From contig CANJKZ010000068.1 in NCBI GenBank assembly GCA_947471745.1, positions 2,089,001 to 2,153,000 of the forward strand: DNA of 64,000 bases, written 5' to 3'. Under the pieces are notes generated by a model. The model saw only the letters and a program-made list of their open reading frames with translations. It ran no database searches and had not been told where the DNA came from. The position numbers were made by a program, and so were the translations under genes. Source of the DNA: Closterium sp. Naga37s-1. Lineage: Eukaryota > Streptophyta > Zygnematophyceae > Desmidiales > Closteriaceae. Positions 62,985 through 64,000 of this stretch are shown one piece after another (the stretch's first letter is position 1; each line of letters opens with the position of its first letter).

Positions 62985-62996
62985 TGGTATCAGAGC
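62985..62996 (+). promoter_or_regulatory. Primer binding site (iMet)
   Basis: TGGTATCAGAGC, an exact match to the complement of the plant initiator-Met tRNA 3' end, followed by TGGTTA. It marks the start of an LTR retroelement on the plus strand. Confidence 0.9.
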
Positions 62997-63076
62997 TGGT
63001 TAGGCCTGCGACATTCCCTCTTTTTATCATATTTCGAATTGCTATAAGGACCTCCAGATCTAGGGTTGGTCATGAC

Positions 63077-63757
63077 CAGGGCCCAAAACTGGTTTAGGTC
63101 CACCCTGACAAATCAGGGTTCCAGACCCTCCTTACCCTGACCCATAGGGTAATTGTTTTTTTACTCTGCTGGCAGCAGGGTAAAACTTCTTGCACCCTGC
63201 TGGCAGCAGGGCAAATTGTTTCGTACCCTGATGCATAGGATAGCACGAAACTGTCATTGACGCGCAACTTTGATCAGATCGGCATCTTCGATGAACTGAA
63301 ATTGTTGGAATGTTGACCGTCGATGAAGGTTGTCTTCATTTGACGGATGCAGATGGCCTTGACCAAATTGAAGTGAGGTTGGAATTTCGGCCGTTGATGA
63401 AGTGGGATGTCGATCTGATGGACGCGGATGAACTGGCCCAAATTGAAAGAGAAGTTGGAATGTGGGCCGTTGATTCAGCAGGTGTAGATCTGACGGTCGA
63501 AGGCTAACGCGAAAAAAGGGGAACCTGCAGACGCGAAGCGTGGTCTGATCTGCGCTAAAAAAGTTTCGTTATCAGGGAAGTCTACACAAAACCCTGATAC
63601 TGTCAGGCTAACCATAATTCATACCAGTGTTAAAAAAACCAAACTCTTTTTGCGTAAGGGCAAAAATCTCGGAATCCTGGTTTTGACAGGGTAACTCTGA
63701 AAAAGCGGCCGGCCCCCAGGGTAAGCAGGGCATTTTACCCTGATATTTTGGGCCCTG
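63077..63757. mobile_element. Nonautonomous hAT element 2 (681 bp), inserted at a gag start codon
   Basis: Perfect 12-bp inverted ends CAGGGCCCAAAA and an 8-bp target duplication GTCATGAC (63069-63076 and 63758-63765). The duplicated 8 bases contain the ATG that starts the downstream gag frame, so the start codon exists on both sides. Inside, about 63300-63490 has two and a half tandem units of about 76 bases (each with TTGGAAT, a CCGTTGATGA-like box and CAAATTGAA). Subterminal CAGGGTAA/TTACCCTG motifs repeat in both orientations. The 65-codon open frame over the repeat is not a gene. Confidence 0.93.
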
Positions 63758-63760
63758 GTC

Positions 63761-64000
63761 ATGACCCAAAAATTAGATGGCCCTCCTAGGTTCACCGGCT
63801 TGGTTTTTTCGCTATGGCGGTTCCAGTTCATGCTTTGGCTAGGTACCAAAAACCTAGAAGGTGTTTTGGAGGGATCGGAGCGAAGACCTGGAGCTGATGA
63901 AGCAGAGGCATTTGCTGGAGTGTCTAGCCAAGAGGGAGCAGGGACTAGGGGAGCCTCTAGATCATATATAAGTGAGGGAAGTTGAGGTGGATCAGCAGCA
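63761..64000 (+). pseudogene. Copia gag N-terminus, partial at window edge
   Basis: The frame from 63761 reads MTQKLDGPPRFTGLVFSLWRFQFMLW, then LGTKNLEGVLEGSERRP. This resembles the N-terminus of plant copia gag (KLDG...NFSLWKFQM). It meets a stop at 63985. A shift into the next frame gives LELMKQRHLLECLAKREQGLGE, which continues the expected helical pattern, so a frameshift near 63890 is likely. The element continues past the window edge. Confidence 0.7.

Noticed and set aside
63310-63507. 65-codon acidic open frame
   Set aside because: It is made of the 76-base tandem units inside hAT element 2.

Overview
The window is eukaryotic plant-lineage DNA that is almost entirely transposable-element sequence. 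Several LTR retroelements carry tRNA-iMet-type primer sites, Ty1/copia and Ty3/gypsy polyproteins dominate, and the only convincing cellular-type genes have GT-AG introns. The very long Gly/Ala/Pro linkers of one copia family remind me of copia proteins from streptophyte algae such as Closterium. That organism guess is from memory and unverified.

Layout. 1-2055: a three-exon minus-strand gene for a 350-residue secreted protein, with a conserved 3'-flank hairpin. 2777-7945: a decayed plus-strand copia element (family f1). 7946-19229: a decayed minus-strand copia element (f2) split by another copia (element 3, 10425-16466) that appears bounded by 76-bp LTRs. 19230-26503: a minus-strand Ty3/gypsy element carrying a cytosine-5 DNA methyltransferase module between protease and reverse transcriptase. 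26504-39992: a plus-strand copia (element 6) interrupted by a complete relative in the opposite orientation (element 7, 30609-38021, with 124-bp LTRs and a 5-bp target duplication). 40254-41343: a hAT-transposase-derived gene lacking the catalytic core.

41397-46639 is a second, direct-orientation copy of positions 1 to about 5270, carrying the same secreted-protein gene and the start of f1. It is cut off by two further minus-strand copia elements, B (46770-51384) and A (51385-57589). 57590-61930 holds a gypsy protease scrap, the 3' ends of f2 (plus) and f1 (minus) meeting tail to tail, and a third, diverged, inverted copy of the 3'-flank hairpin. From about 62000 to the right edge is the start of another copia element, hit by two different nonautonomous hAT elements (62116-62708 and 63077-63757). 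Each has a perfect 8-bp target duplication, and the second sits exactly on the gag start codon.

Nearly all retroelement reading frames are broken. Elements 7 and B are the best preserved. The points most worth follow-up are the methyltransferase-bearing gypsy element, the copia with 76-bp LTRs, the duplicated secreted-protein gene with its conserved hairpin, and the hAT elements.
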